From positions 744,001-808,000 of the forward strand of contig CM050666.1 in NCBI GenBank assembly GCA_027574665.1: DNA of 64,000 bases, given 5' to 3'. Below, piece by piece: positions 1 through 10,561 of this stretch. Source of the stretch: Rhynochetos jubatus. Lineage: Eukaryota; Chordata; Aves; Eurypygiformes; Rhynochetidae. A model generated the notes under the pieces. It had not been told where the DNA came from. It saw nothing but the letters and a program-made list of their open reading frames with translations, and did not search any database. A program made the position numbers and the translations under genes. Position 1 is the first letter of the stretch, and each line of letters starts with the position of its first letter.

Positions 1-12
1 GAAACAAAGCTC

Positions 13-33
13 TCCCTTTTCCTCCAAAAGGGA
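13..33. other. 8-bp-stem hairpin in each monomer
   Basis: tcccttttcctccaaaaggga forms a perfect 8-bp stem (13-20 with 26-33) around the 5-base loop cctcc. It recurs at offset 308-328 of nearly every monomer at the end of sub-repeat B. One g-to-c change at 502, in the first complete monomer, breaks the stem. There is no T-run after it, so it is not a bacterial-type terminator. It may simply be a feature of the satellite fold. Confidence 0.65.
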
Positions 34-100
34 AAGAGCTACGAGGGAATTTCTTAGCGAAACACTGTTTGTTTTGGCAGAGCACTGCATGCCTCTTAAG

Positions 101-112
101 ACAGAGCTCTGT
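101..112. other. 12-bp perfect palindrome (SacI core)
   Basis: acagagctctgt is a perfect palindrome at monomer offset 396-407. It is the commoner state. Monomers with g at offset 407 (ggatcc) have only a 10-bp palindrome. It lies just upstream of the cccggg of the CENP-B-like site. No function is shown. Confidence 0.7.
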
Positions 113-114
113 AT

Positions 115-131
115 CCCCGGGAAGGTCGAAA
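115..131 (-). other. CENP-B-box-like 17-mer (one per monomer)
   Basis: Read on the minus strand, this 17-mer is tTTCGaccttccCGGGg. The CENP-B box core is nTTCGnnnnAnnCGGGn. Eight of the nine core bases match, and the required A is a T here. The site recurs at monomer offset 410-426 (next at 587-603). The common a/g variant at offset 419 lies in a free position of the motif, so it does not affect the core. A 9-base core with one mismatch is expected by chance in roughly one of ten 472-bp sequences, so this is suggestive and not proof of protein binding. Confidence 0.35.
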
Positions 132-3100
132 TCCACAGGGTCACCTTCTCTGTGCTAACAGGCTCGGAGAGGCTGGAATGCGCGGCTCGTTGAAGCGTCT
201 GCCCGAACACGGACATCTGAAGCAGCACTGTAATGCGACCAAACAGAAAGAGTTAGGAGAGAATTTCTTGTCCCTTCTTGCTGCGCCCTTGCAGAGCACT
301 GCGTGCCAGAGCAGCCGGACCGCTGTGTTGCTTGCAATCTCCAGTTCCAACAGTGCCACAGTTCCTCGGCAACAGAAAGAGCTAGGAAGGAATTGCTTAC
401 GCTGTTTTCTCTCGCTGTGCTCTAGCAGTTCGTTCCCTTTTCGGCAGAGCGCGGGACCGCTTGCAAAGCTCAGAAACAAACCTCTCCCTTTTCCTCCAAA
501 ACGGAAAGAGCTACGAGGGAATTTCTTAGCGAAACCTTGTTTGTTTTGGCAGAGCACTGCATGCCTCTTAAGACAGAGCTCTGGATCCCCGGGAAAGTCG
601 AAATCCACAGGGTCACCTTCTCTGTGCTAACAGGCTCGGAGAGGCTCGAATGCGCGGCTCGTTGAAGCGTCTGCCCGAACACGGACATCTGAAGCAGCAC
701 TGTAATGCGACCAAACAGAAAGAGTTAGGAGAGAATTTCTTGTCCCTTCTTGCTGCGCCTTTGCAGAGCACTGCGTGCCAGAGCAGCCGGACCGCTGTGT
801 TGCTTGCAATCTCCAGTTGCAACAGTGCCACAGTTCCTCGGCAACAGAAAGAGCTAGGAAGGAATTGCTTACGCTGTTTTCTCTCGCTGTGCTCTAGCAG
901 TTCGTTCCCTTCTCGGCAGAGCGCGGGACCGCTTGCAAAGCTTAGAAACAAAGCTCTCCCTTTTCCTCCAAAAGGGAAAGAGCTACGAGGGAATTTCTTA
1001 GAGAAACCTTGTTTGTTTTGGCAGAGCACTGCATGCCTCTTAAGACAGAGCTCTGGATCCCCGGGAAGGTCGAAATCCACAGGGTCACCTTCTCTGTGCT
1101 AACAGGCTCGGAGAGGCTGGAATGCGCGGCTCGTTGAAGCGTCTGCCCGAACACGGCCATCTGAAGCAGCACTGTAATGCGACCAAACAGAAAGAGTTAG
1201 GAGAGAATTTCTTGTCCCTTCTTGCTGCGCCCTTGCAGAGCACTGCGTGCCAGAGCAGCCGGACCGCTGTGTTGCTTGCAATCTCCAGTTGCAACAGTGC
1301 CACAGTTCCTCGGCAACAGAAAGAGCTAGGAAGGAATTGCTTACGCTGTTTTCTCTCGCTGTGCTCTAGCAGTTCGTTCCCTTTTCGGCAGAGCGCGGGA
1401 CCGCTTGCAAAGCTCAGAAACAAAGCTCTCCCTTTTCCTCCAAAAGGGAAAGAGCTACGAGGGAATTTCTTAGCGAAACCTTGTTTGTTTTGGCAGAGCA
1501 CTGCATGCCTCTTAAGACAGAGCTCTGTATCCCCGGGAAAGTCGAAATCCACAGGGTCACCTTCTCTGTGCTAACAGGCTCGGAGAGGCTCGAATGCGCG
1601 GCTCGTTGAAGCGTCTGCCCGAACACGGACATCTGAAGCAGCACTGTAATGCGACCAAACAGAAAGAGTTAGGAGAGAATTTCTTGTCCCTTCTTGCTGC
1701 GCCTTTGCAGAGCACTGCGTGCCAGAGCAGCCGGACCGCTGTGTTGCTTGCAATCTCCAGTTGCAACAGTGCCACAGTTCCTCGGCAACAGAAAGAGCTA
1801 GGAAGGAATTGCTTACGCTGTTTTCTCTCGCTGTGCTCTAGCAGTTCGTTCCCTTCTCGGCAGAGCGCGGGACCGCTTGCAAAGCTTAGAAACAAAGCTC
1901 TCCCTTTTCCTCCAAAAGGGAAAGAGCTACGAGGGAATTTCTTAGAGAAACCTTGTTTGTTTTGGCAGAGCACTGCATGCCTCTTAAGACAGAGCTCTGT
2001 ATCCCCGGGAAGGTCGAAATCCACAGGGTCACCTTCTCTGTGCTAACAGGCTCGGAGAGGCTCGAATGCGCGGCTCGTTGAAGCGTCTGCCCGAACACGG
2101 ACATCTGAAGCAGCACTGTAATGCGACCAAACAGAAAGAGTTAGGAGAGAATTTCTTGTCCCTTCTTGCTGCGCCCTTGCAGAGCACTGCGTGCCAGAGC
2201 AGCCGGACCGCTGTGTTGCTTGCAATCTCCAGTTCCAACAGTGCCACAGTTCCTCGGCAACAGAAAGAGCTAGGAAGGAATTGCTTACGCTGTTTTCTCT
2301 CGCTGTGCTCTAGCAGTTCGTTCCCTTTTCGGCAGAGCGCGGGACCGCTTGCAAAGCTTAGAAACAAAGCTCTCCCTTTTCCTCCAAAAGGGAAAGAGCT
2401 GCGAGGGAATTTCTTAGCGAAACCTTGTTTGTTTTGGCAGAGCACTGCATGCCTCTTAAGACAGAGCTCTGTATCCCCGGGAAGGTCGAAATCCACAGGG
2501 TCACCTTCTCTGTGCTAACAGGCTCGGAGAGGCTGGAATGCGCGGCTCGTTGAAGCGTCTGCCCGAACACGGCCATCTGAAGCAGCACTGTAATGCGACC
2601 AAACAGAAAGAGTTAGGAGAGAATTTCTTGTCCCTTCTTGCTGCGCCCTTGCAGAGCACTGCGTGCCAGAGCAGCCGGACCGCTGTGTTGCTTGCAATCT
2701 CCAGTTCCAACAGTGCCACAGTTCCTCGGCAACAGAAAGAGCTAGGAAGGAATTGCTTACGCTGTTTTCTCTCGCTGTGCTCTAGCAGTTCGTTCCCTTT
2801 TCGGCAGAGCGCGGGACCGCTTGCAAAGCTTAGAAACAAACCTCTCCCTTTTCCTCCAAAAGGGAAAGAGCTACGAGGGAATTTCTTAGCGAAACCTTGT
2901 TTGTTTTGGCAGAGCACTGCATGCCTCTTAAGACAGAGCTCTGTATCCCCGGGAAGGTCGAAATCCACAGGGTCACCTTCTCTGTGCTAACAGGCTCGGA
3001 GAGGCTGGAATGCGCGGCTCGTTGAAGCGTCTGCCCGAACACGGACATCTGAAGCAGCACTGTAATGCGACCAAACAGAAAGAGTTAGGAGAGAATTTCT

Positions 3101-6100
3101 TGTCCCTTCTTGCTGCGCCCTTGCAGAGCACTGCGTGCCAGAGCAGCCGGACCGCTGTGTTGCTTGCAATCTCCAGTTCCAACAGTGCCACAGTTCCTCG
3201 GCAACAGAAAGAGCTAGGAAGGAATTGCTTACGCTGTTTTCTCTCGCTGTGCTCTAGCAGTTCGTTCCCTTTTCGGCAGAGCGCGGGACCGCTTGCAAAG
3301 CTTAGAAACAAAGCTCTCCCTTTTCCTCCAAAAGGGAAAGAGCTACGAGGGAATTTCTTAGCGAAACCTTGTTTGTTTTGGCAGAGCACTGCATGCCTCT
3401 TAAGACAGAGCTCTGTATCCCCGGGAAGGTCGAAATCCACAGGGTCACCTTCTCTGTGCTAACAGGCTCGGAGAGGCTGGAATGCGCGGCTCGTTGAAGC
3501 GTCTGCCCGAACACGGCCATCTGGAGCAGCACTGTAATGCGACCAAACAGAAAGAGTTAGGAGAGAATTTCTTGTCCCTTCTTGCTGCGCCCTTGCAGAG
3601 CACTGCGTGCCAGAGCAGCCGGACCGCTGTGTTGCTTGCAATCTCCAGTTCCAACAGTGCCACAGTTCCTCGGCAACAGAAAGAGCTAGGAAGGAATTGC
3701 TTACGCTGTTTTCTCTCGCTGTGCTCTAGCAGTTCGTTCCCTTTTCGGCAGAGTGCGGGACCGCTTGCAAAGCTCAGAAACAAACCTCTCCCTTTTCCTC
3801 CAAAAGGGAAAGAGCTACGAGGGAATTTCTTAGCGAAACCTTGTTTGTTTTGGCAGAGCACTGCATGCCTCTTAAGACAGAGCTCTGGATCCCCGGGAAA
3901 GTCGAAATCCACAGGGTCACCTTCTCTGTGCTAACAGGCTCGGAGAGGCTCGAATGCGCGGCTCGTTGAAGCGTCTGCCCGAACACGGCCATCTGAAGCA
4001 GCACTGTAATGCGACCAAACAGAAAGAGTTAGGAGAGAATTTCTTGTCCCTTCTTGCTGCGCCTTTGCAGAGCACTGCGTGCCAGAGCAGCCGGACCGCT
4101 GTGTTGCTTGCAATCTCCAGTTGCAACAGTGCCACAGTTCCTCGGCAACAGAAAGAGCTAGGAAGGAATTGCTTACGCTGTTTTCTCTCGCTGTGCTCTA
4201 GCAGTTCGTTCCCTTTTCGGCAGAGCGCGGGACCGCTTGCAAAGCTTAGAAACAAACCTCTCCCTTTTCCTCCAAAAGGGAAAGAGCTACGAGGGAATTT
4301 CTTAGCGAAACCTTGTTTGTTTTGGCAGAGCACTGCATGCCTCTTAAGACAGAGCTCTGTATCCCCGGGAAGGTCGAAATCCACAGGGTCACCTTCTCTG
4401 TGCTAACAGGCTCGGAGAGGCTGGAATGCGCGGCTCGTTGAAGCGTCTGCCCGAACACGGCCATCTGAAGCAGCACTGTAATGCGACCAAACAGAAAGAG
4501 TTAGGAGAGAATTTCTTGTCCCTTCTTGCTGCGCCCTTGCAGAGCACTGCGTGCCAGAGCAGCCGGACCGCTGTGTTGCTTGCAATCTCCAGTTCCAACA
4601 GTGCCACAGTTCCTCGGCAACAGAAAGAGCTAGGAAGGAATTGCTTACGCTGTTTTCTCTCGCTGTGCTCTAGCAGTTCGTTCCCTTTTCGGCAGAGCGC
4701 GGGACCGCTTGCAAAGCTTAGAAACAAACCTCTCCCTTTTCCTCCAAAAGGGAAAGAGCTACGAGGGAATTTCTTAGCGAAACCTTGTTTGTTTTGGCAG
4801 AGCACTGCATGCCTCTTAAGACAGAGCTCTGTATCCCCGGGAAGGTCGAAATCCACAGGGTCACCTTCTCTGTGCTAACAGGCTCGGAGAGGCTGGAATG
4901 CGCGGCTCGTTGAAGCGTCTGCCCGAACACGGCCATCTGAAGCAGCACTGTAATGCGACCAAACAGAAAGAGTTAGGAGAGAATTTCTTGTCCCTTCTTG
5001 CTGCGCCCTTGCAGAGCACTGCGTGCCAGAGCAGCCGGACCGCTGTGTTGCTTGCAATCTCCAGTTCCAACAGTGCCACAGTTCCTCGGCAACAGAAAGA
5101 GCTAGGAAGGAATTGCTTGCGCTGTTTTCTCTCGCTGTGCTCTAGCAGTTCGTTCCCTTTTCGGCAGAGCGCGGGACCGCTTGCAAAGCTTAGAAACAAA
5201 GCTCTCCCTTTTCCTCCAAAAGGGAAAGAGCTACGAGGGAATTTCTTAGCGAAACCTTGTTTGTTTTGGCAGAGCACTGCATGCCTCTTAAGACAGAGCT
5301 CTGTATCCCCGGGAAGGTCGAAATCCACAGGGTCACCTTCTCTGTGCTAACAGGCTCGGAGAGGCTGGAATGCGCGGCTCGTTGAAGCGTCTGCCCGAAC
5401 ACGGCCATCTGAAGCAGCACTGTAATGCGACCAAACAGAAAGAGTTAGGAGAGAATTTCTTGTCCCTTCTTGCTGCGCCCTTGCAGAGCACTGCGTGCCA
5501 GAGCAGCCGGACCGCTGTGTTGCTTGCAATCTCCAGTTCCAACAGTGCCACAGTTCCTCGGCAACAGAAAGAGCTAGGAAGGAATTGCTTACGCTGTTTT
5601 CTCTCGCTGTGCTCTAGCAGTTCGTTCCCTTTTCGGCAGAGCGCGGGACCGCTTGCAAAGCTTAGAAACAAACCTCTCCCTTTTCCTCCAAAAGGGAAAG
5701 AGCTACGAGGGAATTTCTTAGCGAAACCTTGTTTGTTTTGGCAGAGCACTGCATGCCTCTTAAGACAGAGCTCTGTATCCCCGGGAAGGTCGAAATCCAC
5801 AGGGTCACCTTCTCTGTGCTAACAGGCTCGGAGAGGCTGGAATGCGCGGCTCGTTGAAGCGTCTGCCCGAACACGGACATCTGAAGCAGCACTGTAATGC
5901 GACCAAACAGAAAGAGTTAGGAGAGAATTTCTTGTCCCTTCTTGCTGCGCCCTTGCAGAGCACTGCGTGCCAGAGCAGCCGGACCGCTGTGTTGCTTGCA
6001 ATCTCCAGTTCCAACAGTGCCACAGTTCCTCGGCAACAGAAAGAGCTAGGAAGGAATTGCTTACGCTGTTTTCTCTCGCTGTGCTCTAGCAGTTCGTTCC

Positions 6101-6382
6101 CTTTTCGGCAGAGCGCGGGACCGCTTGCAAAGCTTAGAAACAAAGCTCTCCCTTTTCCTCCAAAAGGGAAAGAGCTACGAGGGAATTTCTTAGCGAAACC
6201 TTGTTTGTTTTGGCAGAGCACTGCATGCCTCTTAAGACAGAGCTCTGTATCCCCGGGAAGGTCGAAATCCACAGGGTCACCTTCTCTGTGCTAACAGGCT
6301 CGGAGAGGCTGGAATGCGCGGCTCGTTGAAGCGTCTGCCCGAACACGGCCATCTGAAGCAGCACTGTAATGCGACCAAACAG

Positions 6383-6511
6383 AAAGAGTTAGGAGAGAAT
6401 TTCTTGTCCCTTCTTGCTGCGCCCTTGCAGAGCACTGCGTGCCAGAGCAGCCGGACCGCTGTGTTGCTTGCAATCTCCAGTTCCAACAGTGCCACAGTTC
6501 CTCGGCAACAG
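6383..6511 (+). repeat. Internal sub-repeat A (129 bp)
   Basis: This is the first of three related sub-repeats inside the monomer. It opens with aaagagttaggagagaattt, has gcagagcactgcgtgcc 44 bases in, then accgctgtgttgcttgcaat, and ends with cctcggcaacag. Sub-repeats B and C open with the same aaagag(c/t)ta(g/c)gag-type block exactly 129 and 258 bases later. The translated plus frame shows the same period, with KELGENFLS here, KELGRNCLR in B and KELRGNFLA in C at 43-residue spacing. Confidence 0.85.
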
Positions 6512-6640
6512 AAAGAGCTAGGAAGGAATTGCTTACGCTGTTTTCTCTCGCTGTGCTCTAGCAGTTCGTTCCCTTTTCGGCAGAGCGCGGGACCGCTTGC
6601 AAAGCTTAGAAACAAAGCTCTCCCTTTTCCTCCAAAAGGG
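6512..6640 (+). repeat. Internal sub-repeat B (129 bp)
   Basis: This is the second sub-repeat. It opens aaagagctaggaaggaattg, carries the gcagagc block 68 bases in rather than 44 as in A and C, then gggaccgcttgcaaagctta, parallel to the accgctgtgttgcttgcaat of A. It ends in a cctcc-aaaaggg hairpin. The shifted gcagagc block suggests compensating small insertions and deletions, because the overall length is still 129 bp. Confidence 0.8.
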
Positions 6641-6854
6641 AAAGAGCTACGAGGGAATTTCTTAGCGAAACCTTGTTTGTTTTGGCAGAGCACTGCATGC
6701 CTCTTAAGACAGAGCTCTGTATCCCCGGGAAGGTCGAAATCCACAGGGTCACCTTCTCTGTGCTAACAGGCTCGGAGAGGCTGGAATGCGCGGCTCGTTG
6801 AAGCGTCTGCCCGAACACGGCCATCTGAAGCAGCACTGTAATGCGACCAAACAG
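6641..6854 (+). repeat. Internal sub-repeat C with 85-bp tail
   Basis: The third sub-repeat opens aaagagctacgagggaattt and has gcagagcactgcatgcc at the same 44-base offset as A. Its first 129 bases (6641-6769) match A and B in layout and end in gctaacag, like the gcaacag end of A. A further 85 bases (6770-6854) lead to the next monomer's sub-repeat A. The tail contains agcagcactgtaatgcgacc, which loosely resembles the gcagagcactgcgtgcc block. The unit is therefore 129+129+129+85 bp, close to 11 blocks of 43 bp. The 129-bp level is clear. The 43-bp level is weak and inferred from lengths. Confidence 0.72.
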
Positions 6855-9800
6855 AAAGAGTTAGGAGAGAATTTCTTGTCCCTTCTTGCTGCGCCCTTGC
6901 AGAGCACTGCGTGCCAGAGCAGCCGGACCGCTGTGTTGCTTGCAATCTCCAGTTCCAACAGTGCCACAGTTCCTCGGCAACAGAAAGAGCTAGGAAGGAA
7001 TTGCTTGCGCTGTTTTCTCTCGCTGTGCTCTAGCAGTTCGTTCCCTTTTCGGCAGAGCGCGGGACCGCTTGCAAAGCTTAGAAACAAACCTCTCCCTTTT
7101 CCTCCAAAAGGGAAAGAGCTACGAGGGAATTTCTTAGCGAAACCTTGTTTGTTTTGGCAGAGCACTGCATGCCTCTTAAGACAGAGCTCTGTATCCCCGG
7201 GAAGGTCGAAATCCACAGGGTCACCTTCTCTGTGCTAACAGGCTCGGAGAGGCTGGAATGCGCGGCTCGTTGAAGCGTCTGCCCGAACACGGACATCTGA
7301 AGCAGCACTGTAATGCGACCAAACAGAAAGAGTTAGGAGAGAATTTCTTGTCCCTTCTTGCTGCGCCCTTGCAGAGCACTGCGTGCCAGAGCAGCCGGAC
7401 CGCTGTGTTGCTTGCAATCTCCAGTTGCAACAGTGCCACAGTTCCTCGGCAACAGAAAGAGCTAGGAAGGAATTGCTTACGCTGTTTTCTCTCGCTCTGC
7501 TCTAGCAGTTCGTTCCCTTTTCGGCAGAGCGCGGGACCGCTTGCAAAGCTTAGAAACAAACCTCTCCCTTTTCCTCCAAAAGGGAAAGAGCTACGAGGGA
7601 ATTTCTTAGCGAAACACTGTTTGTTTTGGCAGAGCACTGCATGCCTCTTAAGACAGAGCTCTGGATCCCCGGGAAAGTCGAAATCCACAGGGTCACCTTC
7701 TCTGTGCTAACAGGCTCGGAGAGGCTGGAATGCGCGGCTCGTTGAAGCGTCTGCCCGAACACGGCCATCTGAAGCAGCACTGTAATGCGACCAAACAGAA
7801 AGAGTTAGGAGAGAATTTCTTGTCCCTTCTTGCTGCGCCTTTGCAGAGCACTGCGTGCCAGAGCAGCCGGACCGCTGTGTTGCTTGCAATCTCCAGTTGC
7901 AACAGTGCCACAGTTCCTCGGCAACAGAAAGAGCTAGGAAGGAATTGCTTACGCTGTTTTCTCTCGCTGTGCTCTAGCAGTTCGTTCCCTTTTCGGCAGA
8001 GCGCGGGACCGCTTGCAAAGCTTAGAAACAAAGCTCTCCCTTTTCCTCCAAAAGGGAAAGAGCTACGAGGGAATTTCTTAGCGAAACCTTGTTTGTTTTG
8101 GCAGAGCACTGCATGCCTCTTAAGACAGAGCTCTGTATCCCCGGGAAGGTCGAAATCCACAGGGTCACCTTCTCTGTGCTAACAGGCTCGGAGAGGCTGG
8201 AATGCGCGGCTCGTTGAAGCGTCTGCCCGAACACGGCCATCTGAAGCAGCACTGTAATGCGACCAAACAGAAAGAGTTAGGAGAGAATTTCTTGTCCCTT
8301 CTTGCTGCGCCCTTGCAGAGCACTGCGTGCCAGAGCAGCCGGACCGCTGTGTTGCTTGCAATCTCCAGTTCCAACAGTGCCACAGTTCCTCGGCAACAGA
8401 AAGAGCTAGGAAGGAATTGCTTACGCTGTTTTCTCTCGCTGTGCTCTAGCAGTTCGTTCCCTTTTCGGCAGAGCGCGGGACTGCTTGCAAAGCTTAGAAA
8501 CAAACCTCTCCCTTTTCCTCCAAAAGGGAAAGAGCTACGAGGGAATTTCTTAGCGAAACCTTGTTTGTTTTGGCAGAGCACTGCATGCCTCTTAAGACAG
8601 AGCTCTGTATCCCCGGGAAGGTCGAAATCCACAGGGTCACCTTCTCTGTGCTAACAGGCTCGGAGAGGCTGGAATGCGCGGCTCGTTGAAGCGTCTGCCC
8701 GAACACGGCCATCTGAAGCAGCACTGTAATGCGACCAAACAGAAAGAGTTAGGAGAGAATTTCTTGTCCCTTCTTGCTGCGCCCTTGCAGAGCACTGCGT
8801 GCCAGAGCAGCCGGACCGCTGTGTTGCTTGCAATCTCCAGTTCCAACAGTGCCACAGTTCCTCGGCAACAGAAAGAGCTAGGAAGGAATTGCTTACGCTG
8901 TTTTCTCTCGCTGTGCTCTAGCAGTTCGTTCCCTTTTCGGCAGAGCGCGGGACCGCTTGCAAAGCTTAGAAACAAACCTCTCCCTTTTCCTCCAAAAGGG
9001 AAAGAGCTACGAGGGAATTTCTTAGCGAAACCTTGTTTGTTTTGGCAGAGCACTGCATGCCTCTTAAGACAGAGCTCTGGATCCCCGGGAAAGTCGAAAT
9101 CCACAGGGTCACCTTCTCTGTGCTAACAGGCTCGGAGAGGCTCGAATGCGCGGCTCGTTGAAGCGTCTGCCCGAACACGGACATCTGAAGCAGCACTGTA
9201 ATGCGACCAAACAGAAAGAGTTAAGAGAGAATTTCTTGTCCCTTCTTGCTGCGCCTTTGCAGAGCACTGCGTGCCAGAGCAGCCGGACCGCTGTGTTGCT
9301 TGCAATCTCCAGTTGCAACAGTGCCACAGTTCCTCGACAACAGAAAGAGCTAGGAAGGAATTGCTTACGCTGTTTTCTCTCGCTGTGCTCTAGCAGTTCG
9401 TTCCCTTCTCGGCAGAGCGCGGGACCGCTTGCAAAGCTTAGAAACAAAGCTCTCCCTTTTCCTCCAAAAGGGAAAGAGCTACGAGGGAATTTCTTAGCGA
9501 AACCTTGTTTGTTTTGGCAGAGCACTGCATGCCTCTTAAGACAGAGCTCTGTATCCCCGGGAAGGTCGAAATCCACAGGGTCACCTTCTCTGTGCTAACA
9601 GGCTCGGAGAGGCTCGAATGCGCGGCTCGTTGAAGCGTCTGCCCGAACACGGACATCTGAAGCAGCACTGTAATGCGACCAAACAGAAAGAGTTAGGAGA
9701 GAATTTCTTGTCCCTTCTTGCTGCGCCCTTGCAGAGCACTGCGTGCCAGAGCAGCCGGACCGCTGTGTTGCTTGCAATCTCCAGTTCCAACAGTGCCACA

Positions 9801-10561
9801 GTTCCTCGGCAACAGAAAGAGCTAGGAAGGAATTGCTTACGCTGTTTTCTCTCGCTGTGCTCTAGCAGTTCGTTCCCTTTTCGGCAGAGCGCGGGACCGC
9901 TTGCAAAGCTTAGAAACAAAGCTCTCCCTTTTCCTCCAAAAGGGAAAGAGCTACGAGGGAATTTCTTAGCGAAACCTTGTTTGTTTTGGCAGAGCACTGC
10001 ATGCCTCTTAAGACAGAGCTCTGTATCCCCGGGAAGGTCGAAATCCACAGGGTCACCTTCTCTGTGCTAACAGGCTCGGAGAGGCTGGAATGCGCGGCTC
10101 GTTGAAGCGTCTGCCCGAACACGGACATCTGAAGCAGCACTGTAATGCGACCAAACAGAAAGAGTTAGGAGAGAATTTCTTGTCCCTTCTTGCTGCGCCT
10201 TTGCAGAGCACTGCGTGCCAGAGCAGCCGGACCGCTGTGTTGCTTGCAATCTCCAGTTCCAACAGTGCCACAGTTCCTCGGCAACAGAAAGAGCTAGGAA
10301 GGAATTGCTTACGCTGTTTTCTCTCGCTGTGCTCTAGCAGTTCGTTCCCTTTTCGGCAGAGCGCGGGACCGCTTGCAAAGCTTAGAAACAAAGCTCTCCC
10401 TTTTCCTCCAAAAGGGAAAGAGCTACGAGGGAATTTCTTAGCGAAACCTTGTTTGTTTTGGCAGAGCACTGCATGCCTCTTAAGACAGAGCTCTGTATCC
10501 CCGGGAAGGTCGAAATCCACAGGGTCACCTTCTCTGTGCTAACAGGCTCGGAGAGGCTGGA

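Larger units (their letters stand above)
1..177 (+). repeat. Partial monomer at left edge
   Basis: This is the last 177 bases (offsets 296-472) of a monomer cut by the window start. It carries the acactg state at offsets 359-360, g at 304 and t at 407, so it belongs to the normal variant pool. The array evidently continues to the left. Confidence 0.95.
6314..6785 (+). repeat. Reference 472-bp monomer
   Basis: This copy carries the commonest state at most variable sites and serves as a reference. In order it holds a segment starting atgcgcggctcg, sub-repeat A from 6383, sub-repeat B from 6512 and sub-repeat C from 6641, whose tail runs into the next monomer. By eye it contains single HindIII (aagctt), SphI (gcatgc), AflII (cttaag), SacI (gagctc) and SmaI (cccggg) sites. 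Copies with g at offset 407 gain BamHI (ggatcc), and copies with c at offset 294 lose HindIII. CpG dinucleotides are frequent and largely intact from copy to copy. The 472-bp length is not a multiple of three, so every frame shifts by one base per monomer. Confidence 0.93.

Noticed and set aside
13-33. Hairpin as a transcription terminator
   Set aside because: It has a purine-rich 3' side with no T-run and recurs in every monomer without an upstream gene.
419-450. RNA polymerase III B-box (agttcgttccc, and the ggctcgaatgc at monomer junctions)
   Set aside because: Each matches only 7 of the 9 fixed B-box bases. I see no convincing A-box at the right distance and no T-run terminator, so a SINE or tRNA origin is not supported.
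141-608. 155-codon minus-strand open frame and the shorter 60- and 76-codon minus frames as genes
   Set aside because: They overlap the plus frame over nearly the whole monomer and vary at the same neutral sites. I see no domain, signal peptide or conserved motif beyond the echo of the sub-repeat.
178-630. 150-codon plus-strand open frame, repeated about 135 times, as a protein gene family
   Set aside because: It is part of the satellite monomer. Stop codons appear in some copies (40376, 47972, 50399), variants are mostly missense, there is no promoter or unique flank, and its open state follows from triplication of a 129-bp unit.
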